64,000 nucleotides of DNA from Utricularia gibba (Eukaryota; Streptophyta; Magnoliopsida; Lamiales; Lentibulariaceae): contig NEEC01000013.1 of the NCBI GenBank assembly GCA_002189035.1, forward strand, positions 3,100,001 to 3,164,000, written 5' to 3'. Each line of letters starts with the position of its first letter. The first letter of the stretch is position 1. The translations under genes were made by a program, and so were the position numbers. The notes under the pieces are model-generated. The model did no database searches. It saw only the letters and a program-made list of their open reading frames with translations, and was not told the DNA's origin. This document shows positions 47,500 through 60,048 of the stretch, piece by piece.

Positions 47500-49055
47500 C
47501 TAGTGGCAGAGCACGGTCGGGGTCGGCTCACGTATATATACATAGACACATGGATGCGTATGCGCAGCGGTGAAGGCATGGCAGACAAAAGATTGCAAGG
47601 CATGGTGATGGAACGGGACGAGAGAGATGATTCAAAAAAATGGGTCAGTGAATTTAAAAGTTCAAAAATTGGTCAAATGAAAAAGAAGAAAAAGAAGCAA
47701 TAATCCATACACTTTTATTGTGGTTTTTAATAAATTCAATAAAAGTGGCTGCCTTTTACTTTGACTGGGCAGCAGCGTCGGAACGTGGACGACGCAGGCC
47801 CGGGCCCACGCCGTGCGACTGCTGCTGACTGCCCTTTCCGTTTGTTTGGGTTGCAGCTCTGGGCCCTGGCCCCGCCCACTATTTCTATATTGCCCACTTG
47901 ATTTTCCCGCCACCGGCTTCACTCGCTCGTCGTCCTTCGGAAATCGGACGATGATCTGAAAAGTACGGTGCGGTCCGACATCGGCCAGTCGGTCAGTAAT
48001 GATGTCTTTATTTCATTTTACTGACAAAACAAAAGTATGTCTGTTCGGGTAATCGTGAAAACGAGAAGAATGGCATACGGTGGTTGTTACTGTTGGGTTC
48101 ATTCTGTAAATCACATTAACCAGGTTGCTTGGGGATGGATATTTCAACTAATTCATGTTTCCCTTCTGGAAAAAGGAGCACTGTGGTTTGGTTCTGCAAC
48201 TTGTGCTGGCTTTTGTTTTTATTCTGATGGATTCAGGGGGGTGGGATTACACCAGGCCAAACTATTTTTTCTTTTTTTTTTGGTGGGGAATTTGAAAGCC
48301 TGGAATGAGAAAAAAAAAAAAAAAAACGGACAGCTGGAAGAGATGTGTGTGACTAAAAAGGTCATGTGCGGGCATTTGAAGGTGTTTAGTGTTGGGTGGG
48401 CAACTGCACATGCAGCATAAAACCCCAGACTTCTAATTATTCGTATCACTACACGGCCTTATTCGCTTTTGTTTTGTTAGTTTCCTGTCAAACTCTCAAC
48501 ATGATGTGGTTCCTTCCCCCCTGTGGCAAGATTGTGAATCAATCTGTGGTGCCGACTTGCCCAACCCCATTTTCTAATCCTGCTTCCGTAACTAACAGAT
48601 ATTGCTTAGTTTGCTTGAGTACTTTGGAATGGCCTTTCTTTTTTACCTGAGCAGTCTGGAGATGCATATATAAGACATGAACATGTGTGTCTGAGTGTAA
48701 AGGTAGGCACAAGAAACATATTTCATGGTTTTCCTTGTCTGTCATTTAGTCTATCTGTTTGACAGTTTGACTCCCCAAGCCCAGCTGACTGCCTAGCTGA
48801 AAAGTTAAAAAGGAAAACTCCTCATCCCAGAAACATTTGCACATGAATGTAGATGTGCGTTAGTGTCTCTGGGTCCCAAGGGCGGAGACGTGTATATGCA
48901 AATGGGTCATAGCCCTTGTTGCTATGGGAACTTCAGGCCCACTTCCCTTTCTGAAAAAGTTTTGCATCCCCTCTCTATATAAGGTTGATTTCATCAGCTG
49001 TTGCTCATCTCATTCGCTGAAAGGGGAGTTCCAACGTTCTAATTTTGCGCTTAGG
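47500..49055. other. Intergenic upstream of XTH and DUF4228
   Basis: No gene recognised. The left part is the promoter of the minus-strand DUF4228 gene and the right part the promoter and leader of the XTH gene. A poly-A run lies near 48310-48326. Confidence 0.5.
48976..48982 (+). promoter_or_regulatory. TATA box of the XTH gene
   Basis: TATATAA within CTCTATATAAGG sits 74-80 bases upstream of the XTH start codon, which would leave a leader of about 45 bases. Assigned by motif and position. Confidence 0.65.
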
Positions 49056-50188
49056 ATGCGCTCCCAACTTTTATGTGGCATAGTTCTTGGCTTGTTTGTT
49101 CTCGTCAATGTGGCTTCTGGTGCTGCACCAAGAAGGCCAGTGGATGTGCCTTTTGGCAGGAACTACATCCCAACTTGGGCCTTTGATCACATCAAGTATT
49201 ACAATGGTGGGTCAGAGATTCATCTCTCTCTTGATAAGTCTACAGGTGAGGAAACACATGTTTACCTTGAAAGAAATCAACCATTTAGTTGAATATGTAT
49301 GTAGTAGCCTTGATGATGCTTTTTTGCGTTCAGGGACTGGTTTTCAGTCCAAGGGTTCCTATCTTTTTGGCCACTTCAGTATGCACATCAAGATGGTTCC
49401 AGGAGATTCTGCTGGCACCGTCACTGCTTTTTATGTGAGAATAAAATGACATCATGTTGTATTTTGCTTCCTTTTGAGAGTCCACGTTCATTATTCTCTT
49501 GTCGGTTGCAATGCAATTCACAGTTATCTTCCCAAAACTTGGAGCATGATGAAATAGACTTCGAATTCTTGGGGAACAGAAGCGGGCAGCCGTACATCCT
49601 CCAGACAAATGTATACACGGGTGGCAAAGGAGACAGAGAACAAAGGATATATCTCTGGTTTGATCCCACGAGAGAGTTCCATACCTACTCTGTCCTTTGG
49701 AATCTTTACCAGATAGTGTGAGTTTCAAGATGTTAAAGCCTGTTTGTGTTGTTTCTTATGATGTGATTCATGGAACGCGGTAAAGCAGGTTCTTTGTGGA
49801 TGATGTACCCATCCGAGTATTCAAAAACTGCAAGGACCTGGGGGTGAGATTCCCATTCAGCCAGCCGATGAAGATATACTCGAGCCTATGGAACGCCGAC
49901 GACTGGGCGACGAGGGGCGGCCTGGAGAAGACGGATTGGAGCAAAGCCCCCTTTGTGGCCTCCTACAAGGGCTTCCACGTCGATGGATGCGAGGCCTCCG
50001 TAGCAGCCAAGTTCTGCAACACTCAGGGGATGCGATGGTGGGACAAGAGAGAGTTCCAAGACCTTGACGCATACCAATGGCGCCGGCATCAATGGGTCCG
50101 GGCCAAGTACACCATCTATAACTACTGTCATGACCGCGTACGGTACCCAGCGGTGCCTGCTGAATGCAGGAGGGATAGAGACATATGA
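49056..50188 (+). CDS. Xyloglucan endotransglucosylase/hydrolase, XTH6/7-like
   Basis: Secreted GH16 enzyme that cuts and religates xyloglucan chains in growing cell walls. Exons 49056-49245, 49334-49434, 49524-49717 and 49789-50188 total 885 nt, 294 aa, all in frame. Residues 1-23 are a signal peptide ([18 protein letters not shown]). The catalytic motif [10 protein letters not shown] is complete with nucleophile and acid/base glutamates and is followed by the conserved N-glycosylation site NRS. The XET_C region has [17 protein letters not shown] and the four C-terminal cysteines (DGCEAS, KFCNTQ, NYCHDR, AECRRD). [19 protein letters not shown] and the final ECRRDRDI resemble XTH6/XTH7. Hydrolase versus transferase preference cannot be read safely. 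Confidence 0.96.
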
Positions 50189-51169
50189 GGGATGAATACA
50201 CAACACTGACAGACGACAAAATTTACCATTCATCCACTCCGTCGTATCTGTTGCTCCTTGTTCTGTCTGCAGTGCGTATCTGCGAATGCTCGGTTTGTTT
50301 TTTTTACTAAATAAATCCCCTTGCAAACAGAAGTGGATAAAAAGAGTAGGGTGCAGTCCTCTGAATTGATCACGGAGGAGTCTCCCACCCTAACGTGATC
50401 CCTCTGGGCTCGGAGATGCTCAGTGGACAGCTTTTGCCGGATTCCGATGACGGAAAACTGCAGAACCGTTGACAAGCCAGTCAGTGAAGAAAGAAACAGA
50501 CGACATGCACATGGATGTCAACCGCACAGCACATTACAATTGTGTGCTGCTGCTACGTCTATACAAAAAGCAAAGAACAAGACATCAAGTGGTCACCTGG
50601 CAGTCTTTCAATTTTAAAATGAATCCATGAGAATTATTGAGGGGCCCTTCGCTCACATGTCCGCAAAAAGCAGAACACAACAAAACCACTGGTTTTGGAG
50701 CGAAAAAAAAAAGAAGAAAGATAGGAGCAGCGACTACCAAAGTTCCAAGCCACCGAAAGAAGAACCTTGATTTGACTGAAAGACCATTGCATCAGGATTG
50801 ATTTCATGATGAAAACTGTTCACTAGAGCTGGAATTTCTTCATTCACTAGAATATAAATGGATTGTTTCAGCAGCAGGGGTTGCACACAGGAAACTTATC
50901 TCTTTCGGAAGTGGATGAGTGGGAGCCAGCGGAGGAGTATATCAAGAATTCGTTGTCTGTCACTCATATTCGGCGATTCGACTAAAACAATTTACTTTCT
51001 TGTCCTCCGCAGAAAATTTGTAATCTTGATGCCTAGACAGACGCATGTAAAGAAAAGCGGGTTGTATGCCTGCCCCTGCTGGTCAACTAAAAAGTTGTTC
51101 TTCACAGATAAAGCTCCCTTTTCACGGGTTGGTCTGGAAACGCATTTCCAATGCAAACGACTCTCCATC
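50189..51169. other. Intergenic between XTH and NPH3 genes
   Basis: No gene supported. The in-frame open stretch upstream of the NPH3 start (from about 50858) does not resemble the family and is probably leader or chance. Confidence 0.5.
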
Positions 51170-53166
51170 ATGTCAGAAATGTGCAATCTGCAGATATACA
51201 TCAATGGCCAACAAGTATTCTTCGTCTCTGAGGTAAGCCCATGGTTGCATACACCTTATTTACTGACTATCAATGTAAAATGCATCATACTACGTGATAA
51301 ATCCTTTACTTTTGGTTACTGGAATCCAGAGGATTATGTCCAAGTATTGTGGGAAGTTGAGAAAGATAATCAAGCAAGAGAAACGAAGAACTCAGATCAG
51401 CGGGTCAGAGATTGAGATTGATGATTTTCCAGGTGGGGCTGATGGGTTTGAGCAGATTGCCAGATTCTGCTATAACAATGGAAGCATTGATATTAGTGTT
51501 TCCAATGTTTCCCTTCTCTACTGCTCTGCAGTGTTTCTTGACATGTCTGATAGGGCGTCCACAAATCTTTTGCATCAGGCTGAGGTGTTTCTAGAAGGGA
51601 TTTTCTACTGGTCCTGGTACGAAATTCTTACAGGTCTCAGAAACTGCGAACCATTTATTTCCTTGGCACAGTCCTGTGGCCTCATTCAGAAGCTATTATC
51701 TGCTCTCGTTTCCAAGATTGCGCACAAATCTGATGCCGCGCATTTTCCATCCGTCTCTTCTTCTTCTTCAACTTCTTCCCCTGAAACGAGTCTCAGTTCT
51801 ACCTCCCCTTCTCTGTTCAAAAGCTGCTCATCAAGAAAAGCAGCTTGCAGTTGGTGGTATCATGATATGACCACCTTAAGCCCAAGGATCATCGAGGAGT
51901 TCCTAGGAGTCTTGGGCTCTTATGGAAGTGAAAATAGGAATTTGATGGTGACAAAATTTCTGCTGCATTATCTGAAAAACGCTCATCGCTCTGATGGCAA
52001 AAGCTCATGCACGGAATATGCAGGTTTAGCAGCCACTGCAGTCCATGGAGTAGTTTTAACGGGAAAGGCTACCTTTTCATGCAGATCACTCTTTTGGGTG
52101 CTGAAGATTACTTCCGGTTTCGGGGTTAGCCCTGAGCTCCGCGCTCAACTGGAGAAGCTGATTGGAGGAATGCTGGATCAGGCAACACTAGACGATTTGT
52201 TAGTATCTGGAGAAGGCAATAGTGGTGTTTATGATGTGAATCTTGTCCTTAGACTGGTCAAGTTATTTACTCAGCACCAACAAAAGCCTTCCTTGGAGAA
52301 AATGAAGAGAGTTGGGTATCTCATTGATAAGTACCTAATTGAGATAGGACCTGATCCCAACCTCAAGGCCTCCAAGTTTCTTGGAGTTGCGGAGAGCTTG
52401 CCCGATCACGCAAGGGATTCTTTTGATCAAGTTTACAGAGCAGTTGACATCTATCTCGAGGTGATCCTGTCTACTCACTTTCATCTGCATTTACACACCT
52501 GAAATAGCCAGTTCATACCCACGAGAATGCCCTATCTCTATCAAGTAGTCAATAAATTTTACTTGCTCCCTTAACAAGCTTTGCTAACTCTGGCTGCAAA
52601 AGGGGGAATAAGCAGATTCTTCTAAGTTGGGGCAAAAAAAAAAAAAAAAAAGACATTGCCATTCTATACTTTCTGTAACTTGTGGCTTTTCATAGGGGAG
52701 CATAAACTGGAATCTTTTTTTGGTGTCTTCTAGTCTCACCCATCGCTTTTTGAGGTGGAGAGATCAAGACTGTGCAGATGTTTAAACTACGAAAAGCTTA
52801 GCCTGGAGGCTTGCAAAGACCTAGCAAAGAGCCCTCGGATACCTCCGAGAATTGCTGTGCAAGCTCTGGCTTCCCAGCATCGAGCTTTGCAGTTAAGACG
52901 GTTTGTGCACCTTAACTATCAACAATGCATATGCATACATTCATCAGGCCTTGAGAGAAGGTAACTCCAACGATATCATCTGTATTAACAGTCCCCTGTC
53001 AATCGTAAATAGATTGGAGACACAGAGCTCCGGCAGTGAAGATAAGGAAGATGCAACACTAAACCTGGACAAGATGCAATTGAGAGTGAAGGAAGTAGAG
53101 AGACTTCTGAGCCGAAGAGTGAAACTTGGCCCGCAGCTTAGCAAAACCGTCCCCAGGATGTGCTGA
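51170..53166 (+). CDS. BTB/POZ-NPH3 domain protein (At3g22104-like)
   Basis: NPH3/RPT2-family adaptor, expected to work with CUL3 ubiquitin ligases in signalling at the plasma membrane. Exons 51170-51232, 51330-52460, 52734-52900 and 52992-53166 total 1,536 nt, 511 aa. The BTB part begins [20 protein letters not shown] and continues [13 protein letters not shown] and [20 protein letters not shown]. The NPH3 domain includes [57 protein letters not shown] and [20 protein letters not shown]. The last exon ends in a short coiled coil ([19 protein letters not shown]). It resembles the At3g22104 branch. A seeming frameshift near 52900 is resolved by a normal 91-base intron (52901-52991). Confidence 0.94.
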
Positions 53167-53507
53167 TTGAAGACCAAATCCAGTCTCCATCCATTCTCTA
53201 GAGTCGACTGGTGGATGTACTTTTCAACTTCTATGTAAATGTTTGTCCATGTGAACATATGTGCCATGCAATCTGATTTATTCAAACAAAACAACATTGT
53301 TTCTGTGTAATATCTGATATTCACTTTCCTTCAAGAGGCATGCCCCTAGTCGTGGATAATGGCTAAAAGATTAGCAGGAAGAATTTTCAATGCCAGGATG
53401 TTGTTGGAAAAAAAGAGGAGCTGGAAGAGTCCTAAAGAACCACGGAACTCTGCGGCGGCTGTACTTTTGCTTCTACTAGGCTTAGGTGATCAGATAAGAC
53501 CATTTTC
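53167..53507. other. Spacer between NPH3 and MBL-fold genes
   Basis: Short interval holding the NPH3 3' end and the start of the MBL-fold transcript. Nothing else recognised. Confidence 0.4.
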
Positions 53508-55415
53508 ATGGCGGCAGCGGTGGCGATCACGTCGGCGCTTTTCCGTATCGGAGCGTCGAGGAACAGCGTGTCGTCGTCGGCAATCAAGAGAAATATTAGA
53601 CGCCCGGAGAATGTTGACGGTGACTTGTTTGTTGGTACTTTCTTTCTCCTGCATTCCCTTCCCTGTCCTTTTGTCAGCTATGAAGCAATTGAACAGAAGA
53701 CGATTGAAGCGTGATTGCTGCTGAAATATAAACCAAAAACCGAAATCGAACTACCCCCTTAGCTCAGCTTGTATACCCGGATTCCTAAGATTTATCAACT
53801 GTTGTTACCTCCTCTGCAGACAACACCTGCATAGATTGTGACACATGTCGATGGATGGCTCCAGTAACTCTTCCTTCCATCCGCTCGGCTCCTCTTTATG
53901 AACCAGCGACTGTGAATAATATGTCTAAGCTTACTCTCTTCAGGAAATATTCAACAGACAAGGTGGTCAGTCGGCCGTGTTCAAGCAACCGTCCTCTCAT
54001 GAAGAGAGAGTCAGAGCCCTTCAGGTTAGAGTAGGTTAGGGATACCTCCCTGTGTCATTCCAGTCCAAGGCTCCCGCTCCCGAAATTCATGCTGCTATTT
54101 CTTTCAAGGCGTTACTTTGTTGCCCTACAAACTCCATCCGCACAGAAAGATTACCTCAGGATATTCCGGATGTTCAGCGGACGTTTCCCATCCCGGTGGA
54201 CGACCACAGAATTCAGGCAGGCATCCTTCTGCTCTAGCAAATATAAATTTAAAAGTGAAGGCAGGCTCATGCAACATCTCTGTTCTGCTCCGCAGGGAGT
54301 ATACCACTGTGGCTACCATTCTGAAAAATCATACGGGGCAGCGTCCTATGTCATTACTCACCCAAACGGCAATATACTCATAGACAGGTACAACCTCCAC
54401 TCCCTCACAGTAAGTAGGTGTAAGTTTTAACTCGGGGAACAGTTGAGCTTCCCAGGCTGATACATTTTTTTGGTAACTTGCAGCCCTAGATATTCGGCGC
54501 CGTTGGCAGACAGGATTCGGAAGATGGGAGGAATCCGCTACATGTTCCTCAGCCACAGGTGTTAAACGTTATACGTTGTCTCTCATCTATTACCGCCTTT
54601 TGCTTATCTTTGTCGGTCGCTTCATGGCAACACTGACTTGTGACTGAGTGCAGGGATGATGTTGCTGATCATGAGAGGTGGTCAAAAGAGTTCGGCTGTC
54701 AAAGGATTCTTCATTCCGAAGAGGTAAACATACATTGCCTGGAAGCCACTTTCAGAAAAAAGATCACACATTAGACGTGATTTACCAGGTTGGTCCGGCT
54801 ACAGCGGATGTCGAGATGAAGCTAGAAGGAAGCGGGCCATGGACGCTCGATGATGATCTTACACTGATATTCACCCCTGGCCATACACAAGTTAGTTCGT
54901 CCTCACATTTTTCCCCCGGACTTCTGCTCCATGATTCTTAGGTTCTACTGTTCGACAAATCTTAGGGAAGTGTGTGCCTACTTGACAAAAAGAGGAAGGT
55001 GCTTTTCACAGGGGACCATCTTTCCATGGGGGAGGGAGAATCCGGGTTGCTCATTTCAGAGGAACACAACTGGTTTTCAGGTTCTGTTCTTGAGTTTTTA
55101 GTCTATTCCATTTTCGTGCTGATCTTCGATTCAAGAATATCACATTCTCTGAACTCCCTGCAGTTCCCTTGCAACTGAAGAGCGTGGAGAAATTGCTTGA
55201 CTGGGATTTTGAATGGATACTTCCAGGCGAGTATAAATTTTCCAGCTCGCTCTATTGTATCCCTCTGCTGATCAAACCTTACTAGTCTGGGAATGACACC
55301 CAGAGATGGACATAACGATCATGACTTTTCAGGGCATGGGAGGAGAGCTAGTTTTCAGAGCATGGAGGAAAAGAACCAGGCTGTGAAGTCTCTGTTGGCT
55401 GCATATGGGAAGTAA
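53508..55415 (+). CDS. Metallo-beta-lactamase-fold protein with CxxCxxC motif, 11 exons
   Basis: Plant metallo-hydrolase-like protein, related to the Arabidopsis At4g33540 type; its substrate is unknown. Eleven exons (53508-53634, 53820-53863, 53944-54024, 54109-54216, 54296-54387, 54484-54558, 54654-54723, 54789-54890, 54966-55080, 55164-55226, 55333-55415) total 960 nt, 319 aa, all in frame. An N-terminal leader rich in A, S and R (AVAITSALFRIGASRNSVSS) suggests organelle import. A ferredoxin-like CIDCDTCRWMAP segment follows. The MBL fold shows YMFLSHRDDVADH in place of the usual HxHxDH, TPGHTQGSVCL, FTGDHLSM and WILPGHGRR. Two introns have GC donors: 54217-54295 (CAG|GCAGGC) and 55227-55332 (CAG|GCGAGT); no nearby GT keeps the frame. 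Confidence 0.92.
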
Positions 55416-55575
55416 GAACCCAGTTCAGGAATGTTTCCGTTTACTTTTTTCTAGGAAAAAAGGAACCGAAATCCGGGCCTTATCAGAGTACATGCAATCA
55501 GAATACTTGTTCTTTGGATACTAACTTATCACGAACACCATTGATGGTCAAATAAAAAAGAAAGACGAGATCATT

Positions 55576-58500
55576 TCATGGCAACCCCAGCAGCTCCAAG
55601 TTCCCTTGGCTTATATTCCAGTCTCCTCTCTCAATCTCTGCGAATAGTTGCTCCCATGCCCAGCCAGAATATCCCAAAAAGAACCTGAAGTCATCAAGTG
55701 AGCGGTCGCCAATTCTGATTTCTTCGATTACACCGAGAATGGCAAATTGATCAATGAAGTGGATGTTTGGCAAAACCTCGACGGATATGTCTTGTATTGA
55801 ATTGTTTGTTAGAGCAACAAGAGGCATCCCACGAGTCACGACAGGACCACCAAAAAATAAGGCGGCTTCTTTGAGCAGCATAAGATCCTGCCCAAGTTCA
55901 ACAGAATCCCAGGTGATAGGTTTGTTGGTAATCAGACCCTGAAATCCCGAGATTTCATCTGCTTTAACTAACAGGATTCTGGATTCGTCAAATGGGTGAA
56001 TACCGAGAAGCTTCCCAGTAGCTATCAAAACGCAGCCAACAGGGAGATGGCTTCTTTCGTGTGAAGCGAAAGGGGGCTTGGCCACAATCTGGTCATGTTC
56101 AGGCAATGCATTATGCGATCCATCTTTAAGAATGACTTCATGGTGGAAGCTCCGGCTCCTAGGAGCCCGTTTAAATGCTTTGAGGCCATGCAGGACACCT
56201 AAAGGAAGAAAAATAAATCATAGCAACACCAGAATGATAAGTAACAGAAGTATGGATCACACACTTTTTAAACGGAAAACCCAACGTGATGCAAACGCCA
56301 ATGGATTACATAAAAAGGTAATCGTAGAATAAAAACTCACTTTTATCAATGATAACATCTCTTACATCGCTACCATGGACTGCAAGAAAATTGAGAATAC
56401 CACATACTGAAGCATCTCCTTCATAAGATATTGTATTGTTCTTCTTTCCTGCAGGGAATAGCAGAAGACGTGGATATATTTCCCTCTGCAAATTCAAGTG
56501 CATCAGACATTAGTATATATAATGATAAGAGTTGCAATTGTAAAAAAGACCAAAGTATAAGGCATCTATAGTGGGATAAAAATATTGAATAATTTGATAC
56601 AACAAAAGTCGAGTACTTCAAGTGCCATGACCTGCAATTGTTGTTGTGTAATAAAGCTGCAGTCGTTTACGGTGCAATCCATCTTATAAATGAGCGGCAA
56701 CTTTGATGGCATTTCTTCAGCATAATCTACCATAATCAATAATGCAAAACGTTGCTATTATAAGTTGCTATCCATGTTCAAGCTCTAGAATGCCTTTCCC
56801 GATAATTATGGCATTCACAGAAAGTCAGTCCACTACCGAATGCTACTGGCTACTCTAGAATAAAATGAGTGGAAAGAAAAAAAACAAGATTTAGAAATTG
56901 CCATCTTCAAAAAGAACACATTTTTAAGGATACTCCATCTCAGTTGTTAAGTAGAACATGGAAGGCTAAGAAGTTCAAGAAGAATAAAGATGAAAAATCA
57001 CAAGTGAATCTTTGAAATCACGACAATGTTGACAAAATGACCTTACTCGTCCATTTCCCTTCTCTTGAGGTACTACTCCTCATCGCATGTTTATAGACCT
57101 TAACTGCATGTTGGACTTCCCGTACAGCAAGTTCCATCCTTTGGCAAAATCCACACCAAATATTGCTGAAAAGGACTAATACGTTCTTGTTCCATGAATT
57201 ATTAGAATTCTTAGGGTCAGAAGTGTTACCATAAACCAACTCAGCAAAAGTCCGGCTGGTAACCACTGGAATAGACCCTTTCTCATGAAAATCAAGATTA
57301 ACAAACGGTGGATTTTGTTCAGCTCTCAAGGCAGGAACTGAGACGCCTGATTGAATAAAAGGTAGAAGGTGTCCAGCGACAAAGTCCTTCACAAATGTAG
57401 ATAGTGAAGAGCGATTTACCAGATCCTCATGCAAGACGTAGTGTTTATGCGAACTTGGATCAATTATAACAACTGAGGGAACCTTCAATCCTCCAGTAAG
57501 AGTTTCTAGCAATGTGTAGTGTCCATCAATAAAATAAAAAAAGAAAGAATAGAATTCTTCTTGGCCTTCATTTATTTCTGAGAATCTGGTCTCTGTGGCT
57601 TCTCTTTCCTTGGCTCCCCCTTCCGCTTCAGAATCCAAAGAATTATTTTCCACCAAATCATCTTTGTCCTCAATAACAATAGGCTCAATATAGGATGGAT
57701 TATTTAGCTCTGCATGCTGTATACTGGCATCAGTAATCAATGTCTGCTTCTCATTGCTTTCAGAACTTTCAGATTCAGCAGGTGTTTCCTTAAACAGTTG
57801 ATTAACTTGACCGCCACTTTTTGATGGTAAACCATCAACAAGTTCAATGTTAAAATCCTGAGACAGCAGTTGAAACCCTGCACTCTTTGCAATTGAACTC
57901 AGTTTAAGTTCATTACTCTTCAGTGCATAATTTAAGATCTCCTGCACCGAGCTACCTTGCATATTTGGGGCGAGGTTTTCCAAGGTAACTTGTTTTCCAT
58001 CTTTCATGATCATTACAGACATCCTATCTGTAAGTACTATCTTTTGTGACAAAGGGAAAGAGTTCAACCTTGGATGTCTGAATCTATTAAGTGATGCTCT
58101 GTTACTTTTGCTAGTAGTACTGTCAGGCCTCAAACTTCGAGGTTTCTGCATGCCATTAAACATCCTTGTCTCCTGTACGAAATCTCTAAAATAATTGAGT
58201 GCCCTTTGGCTTTCTCTTCTCACTTTCGTACTCTCGGATGACCTGTCGACAAAAAGAAGTATTGTAGGCCCTTCTGCATGCAAGGCAGCCTCAACTCCAT
58301 GACTGGCATCGTCTAACTGCATAATGAAACGTTATACGCGTCGTAAGTATAGAAAAATCCCAGTAACAATTATTAACTAGAAATTAAAATGGAATTGCAG
58401 TTTATTCGAACAAAAAACGCACAGCCCCATGTGAGAAAAAGAACGTCGATTCAGTGGTGTCATGCTTCTGGAAATAAAAAACGAAAATGATTAGACGGAG

Positions 58501-60048
58501 TAACTTACCTCTAAAACAGGTGACACCTGAGCTTGCAGGATAGTATGCAGATTCTCAGTTTGCTTGACAAGCTTATAACAATTGGGAAAACCAGCCAAAT
58601 GGATAGCCATCAACCATGGATGCGGCTCCTCAATATTTAGCAGAGGTAGAAGTGACTTCTCATAAACCACAGCAAATTTGTGCCGCTCAGGAGGCAACAA
58701 GAACTGTCTAGAAAGTACTACAAAATTCTTCAGAAATACTTCGAAATTTTTGAATTCGTATTCAGTACAGTAGCCTCCATAATCAGTTGTAGCATTCCAA
58801 AAAGTAAGCATAGGCAACTTGTTTGGCTCATTAAACCCACTATCCATACCGCAAACTAGGCTGTCGTCATCAGTAACCTATCCACATGGAAGAAGATTAG
58901 GAATCACATTTTCTTAAATGCAATCAATAAGAAATGTGATACAAAGAATCAAGAGACTACCGTCAACCTTCTTGTTATCGTTTTCTTGAAAATTAAAGCC
59001 CACATTGTCCATTCCATTAAAGTCTTCCCCGAGATATTTCATCCCTGAATGAGCTTTACATTGTAATCATCAGATGAAATCAAGCATATACCTTGGGTAT
59101 TCTCAAATGTTAAAAGCATACAATAAAGGGCAAAAAATTCACTGCAAATTATGAAAGCTTTACTGCTTACATACATGGTTTATTTTTTGAATGAATATGT
59201 TTGGCAAGTAATCTCTGTGTCCATCCACAAAATTCCAAGAGAAGTACAAGTTTGTCACTTGATTGAAGAAACTGATGCAGTTCATCAGGGGTGTTCAAAG
59301 ATCTAAAAGGAAGGTCATCAGGTGAAAGAGACATAGCATGGTGGATGGAGGACAAAATATTTTGCAAGCGAAGCCTCCCCGAATATTTATAAGAAAGTGA
59401 ATGGCGGTGATAAAAGAATGTTATTCCATCATTAGCTCCAAGTGCATCAGCCAGCATCTTTTCCTCATGTTTGTTTAGGAACATAAGCTTCAGTTCACCG
59501 AGCCTATGTTCATCACTTGCAACAGCTTGAGCCAATTCCCTCATTAGAGACCTTGACTCACCGCACCCTAAAAAAAGATAAAAATATGAGATACAATTAC
59601 TGAATGAGGGGCACGGCCATCAAGACTAGTTTTTTCGATGTTCAAGATCGGGTCATCAAAAAAGCATGAAGACTTCATTATTGAAGCTTCTCCCCTAGCA
59701 TTAATCTAGGGCAAAAAAAAAAAGCGGCAGATTCAAAGTTAACTCGCACCGTGGAATGAAGGTCAGGCCTTTAAAGTTTTAAGCGCTGAATTTTCGCGCA
59801 GGACTACTCAGGTTTATGATCAACATCACGCGGATACAACCATAAAGCAGAAGGGTGAAGGTATTTACAGGGCACGGACACAAGGAGAAGCAGATGGTCA
59901 TGCAGTCGAATCTGATAAGTGTAGTTTAACTTGGTGAGCATCTGCCATTGCACTTCCCTCCAGGCCCGTCGCAATTCACTGGAAAAAGAAATAAAACGGC
60001 GAACGCCGCCAGGGCCAGAAGCCCTCCGTCGCGGCAATAATTAAGCAT
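55576..60048 (-). CDS. Multi-thioredoxin protein with C-terminal AlgH/UPF0301 domain
   Basis: Large secretory-pathway protein like Arabidopsis At3g19780: thioredoxin-like modules fused to an AlgH (DUF179) domain. The start at 60048 gives MLNYCRDGG and a signal-peptide core LLALAAFAVLFLF. Thioredoxin-like segments follow: PWCGESRSLMREL (single Cys), LLLEFCGWTQRLL and LVLFSNIWCGFCQRMELAV, where only the last has a CxxC redox pair. Long acidic and serine-rich linkers lie between. The last exon (to 55576) holds the AlgH domain: LPVGCVLIATGKL, FQGLITNKPITW, ALFFGGPVVTRGMPL and FRFFLGYSGWAWEQL. Between the signal peptide and VQWQMLTKLNYTYQI (near 59950-59962) the frame is one base short. A different first exon spliced at TTTTTCCAG is the alternative. 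Redox or folding function in the ER is inference. Confidence 0.88.

Noticed and set aside
50858-51169. 104-residue in-frame extension before the NPH3 start
   Set aside because: It does not resemble the family; the BTB domain starts right at [13 protein letters not shown].
52900-52991. Apparent frameshift in the BTB-NPH3 gene
   Set aside because: A normal 91-base GT-AG intron (52901-52991) restores the frame and gives an exact 511-aa product.
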